This document shows, one piece after another, positions 63,531-64,000 of a DNA stretch of 64,000 nucleotides. How positions within the stretch are numbered: position 1 is the stretch's first letter; each line of letters opens with the position of its first letter. The DNA is from Hoeflea sp. (GTDB lineage: Bacteria > Pseudomonadota > Alphaproteobacteria > Rhizobiales > Rhizobiaceae): positions 62,001 to 126,000 of the forward strand of contig NZ_JAUXOD010000011.1 in NCBI RefSeq assembly GCF_030682515.1, read 5' to 3'. The translations under genes were made by a program, and so were the position numbers. Under the pieces are notes generated by a model. The model searched no databases. It was not told the DNA's origin and saw nothing but the letters and a program-made list of their open reading frames with translations.

Positions 63531-64000
63531 ATGCTGAGTCTGGCCGGGGACAAACTTCATCTATCGCGTTCGACGCTGCTGCGACTCGCATCGGCCATCG
63601 GCAGCGCCGCCGCTTTCGGCATGCTGGCGGCGCCCGTCACGCGATCGGCCTACTGGCCTTCGGCCTTCGCGCTGGCTTTCATCTACGGATTCTTCTTTGT
63701 TGGCGGCACCGGTTTCCGGATCCTCATCGCGGTGGCGTTGCAGGATATGTCGCGCAAGGCCTCGGCGTCGTGGTCGGGCGCCACAACCGCCTCGGCGCTG
63801 GCCGCCCTGATCGCCGCGCTGCTGCTTTTCTTCCAGGGTAGGGAGGACGCGGCGCTCCTGCTCGCGGCCTATGCGGTGGCGATCAACGCCGCCTACATTC
63901 CGGTCAAGCTCGCCTGCGTTGAAGCGGGCTGCTGTCACGCCCATCGGCGCGACCGGCTCGTGATCCGCAACCATGACCTGCGCCATGTCGAGATTGTTGC
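63531..64000 (+). CDS. Membrane protein of unknown function, N-terminal part (cut by window edge)
   Basis: The reading frame opens at ATG 63531 (AAGGA seven bases before) and runs to the edge, 156 residues. It has about four hydrophobic segments: LLRLASAIGSAAAFGMLAA, AFALAFIYGFFFVGGTGFRILIAVAL, LAALIAALLLFF and LLLAAYAVAINAAYIPVKLACV. A short basic, histidine- and cysteine-rich stretch follows (CVEAGCCHAHRRDR). I do not recognise a family. The remainder lies outside the window. Confidence 0.55.
   Translation, partial: MLSLAGDKLHLSRSTLLRLASAIGSAAAFGMLAAPVTRSAYWPSAFALAFIYGFFFVGGTGFRILIAVALQDMSRKASASWSGATTASALAALIAALLLFFQGREDAALLLAAYAVAINAAYIPVKLACVEAGCCHAHRRDRLVIRNHDLRHVEIV

Overview
The window is 64 kb of GC-rich, gene-dense DNA that reads like an alphaproteobacterial chromosome or large replicon, most likely Hyphomicrobiales (Rhizobiales). 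The grounds are a rhizobial-type haem uptake locus (hmuR <-> hemP-hmuSTUV) with an iron-responsive TGA-N9-TCA box, a smo-type sorbitol/mannitol operon, a MocR-type regulator, and the large number of periplasmic-binding-protein ABC importers. I see no rRNA, tRNA, CRISPR array, phage or intact insertion sequence.

Layout. 1-5.2 kb: a TonB-dependent haem receptor (cut by the window edge), divergent from hemP-hmuS-hmuT-hmuU-hmuV. 5.3-8.7 kb: divergent oxyR and katG. 9.0-10.5 kb: an alpha/beta-hydrolase with a membrane-embedded C-terminal half. 10.5-22 kb: an aldo/keto reductase and an enolase-superfamily sugar-acid dehydratase, divergent from a MocR regulator, followed by a polyamine-type (PotFGHI-like) importer with a GMC oxidoreductase, a PuuB-like amine oxidase and gluconokinase. 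22-30.9 kb: a divergent locus built round a GntR/FCD regulator. On one side lie LivGFHM and an aldo/keto reductase fused to a RidA-like domain. On the other lie a TIGR04076-like protein, a second aldo/keto reductase, an NTF2-like protein and a Liv-type binding protein. Its substrate is unknown and it is the best candidate here for an undescribed catabolic pathway.

30.9-41.9 kb: a class I amidotransferase, two choline-kinase-like phosphotransferases, a SAM methyltransferase, a dimethylglycine/sarcosine-dehydrogenase-like flavoprotein and a betaine-type importer whose permease is a tandem fusion, divergent from a DeoR regulator. 41.9-50.1 kb: a polyol operon (smoEFGKS-mtlK) with a SorC-family regulator and a HAD phosphatase that seems to lack a normal start codon. 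50.3-52.7 kb: a GCS2 carboxylate-amine ligase and acetate kinase. 53.2-63.3 kb: a carbohydrate/polyol ABC importer with two ATPases and a small membrane protein, in one operon with a complete split PEP-dependent dihydroxyacetone kinase system (DhaL, DhaM, HPr, Enzyme I, an HTH protein, DhaK). The right edge cuts a membrane protein of unknown role.

How it works together: five ABC importers for organic solutes plus one for haem lie in 64 kb, each beside its own regulator and/or the enzymes that would process the substrate, so this is a nutrient-scavenging region. In four of the operons the binding-protein gene comes first and is followed by a strong perfect hairpin before the next gene, which suggests that binding protein is made in excess over the membrane components. 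Functions rest on motifs and context read by eye; no database search was run.
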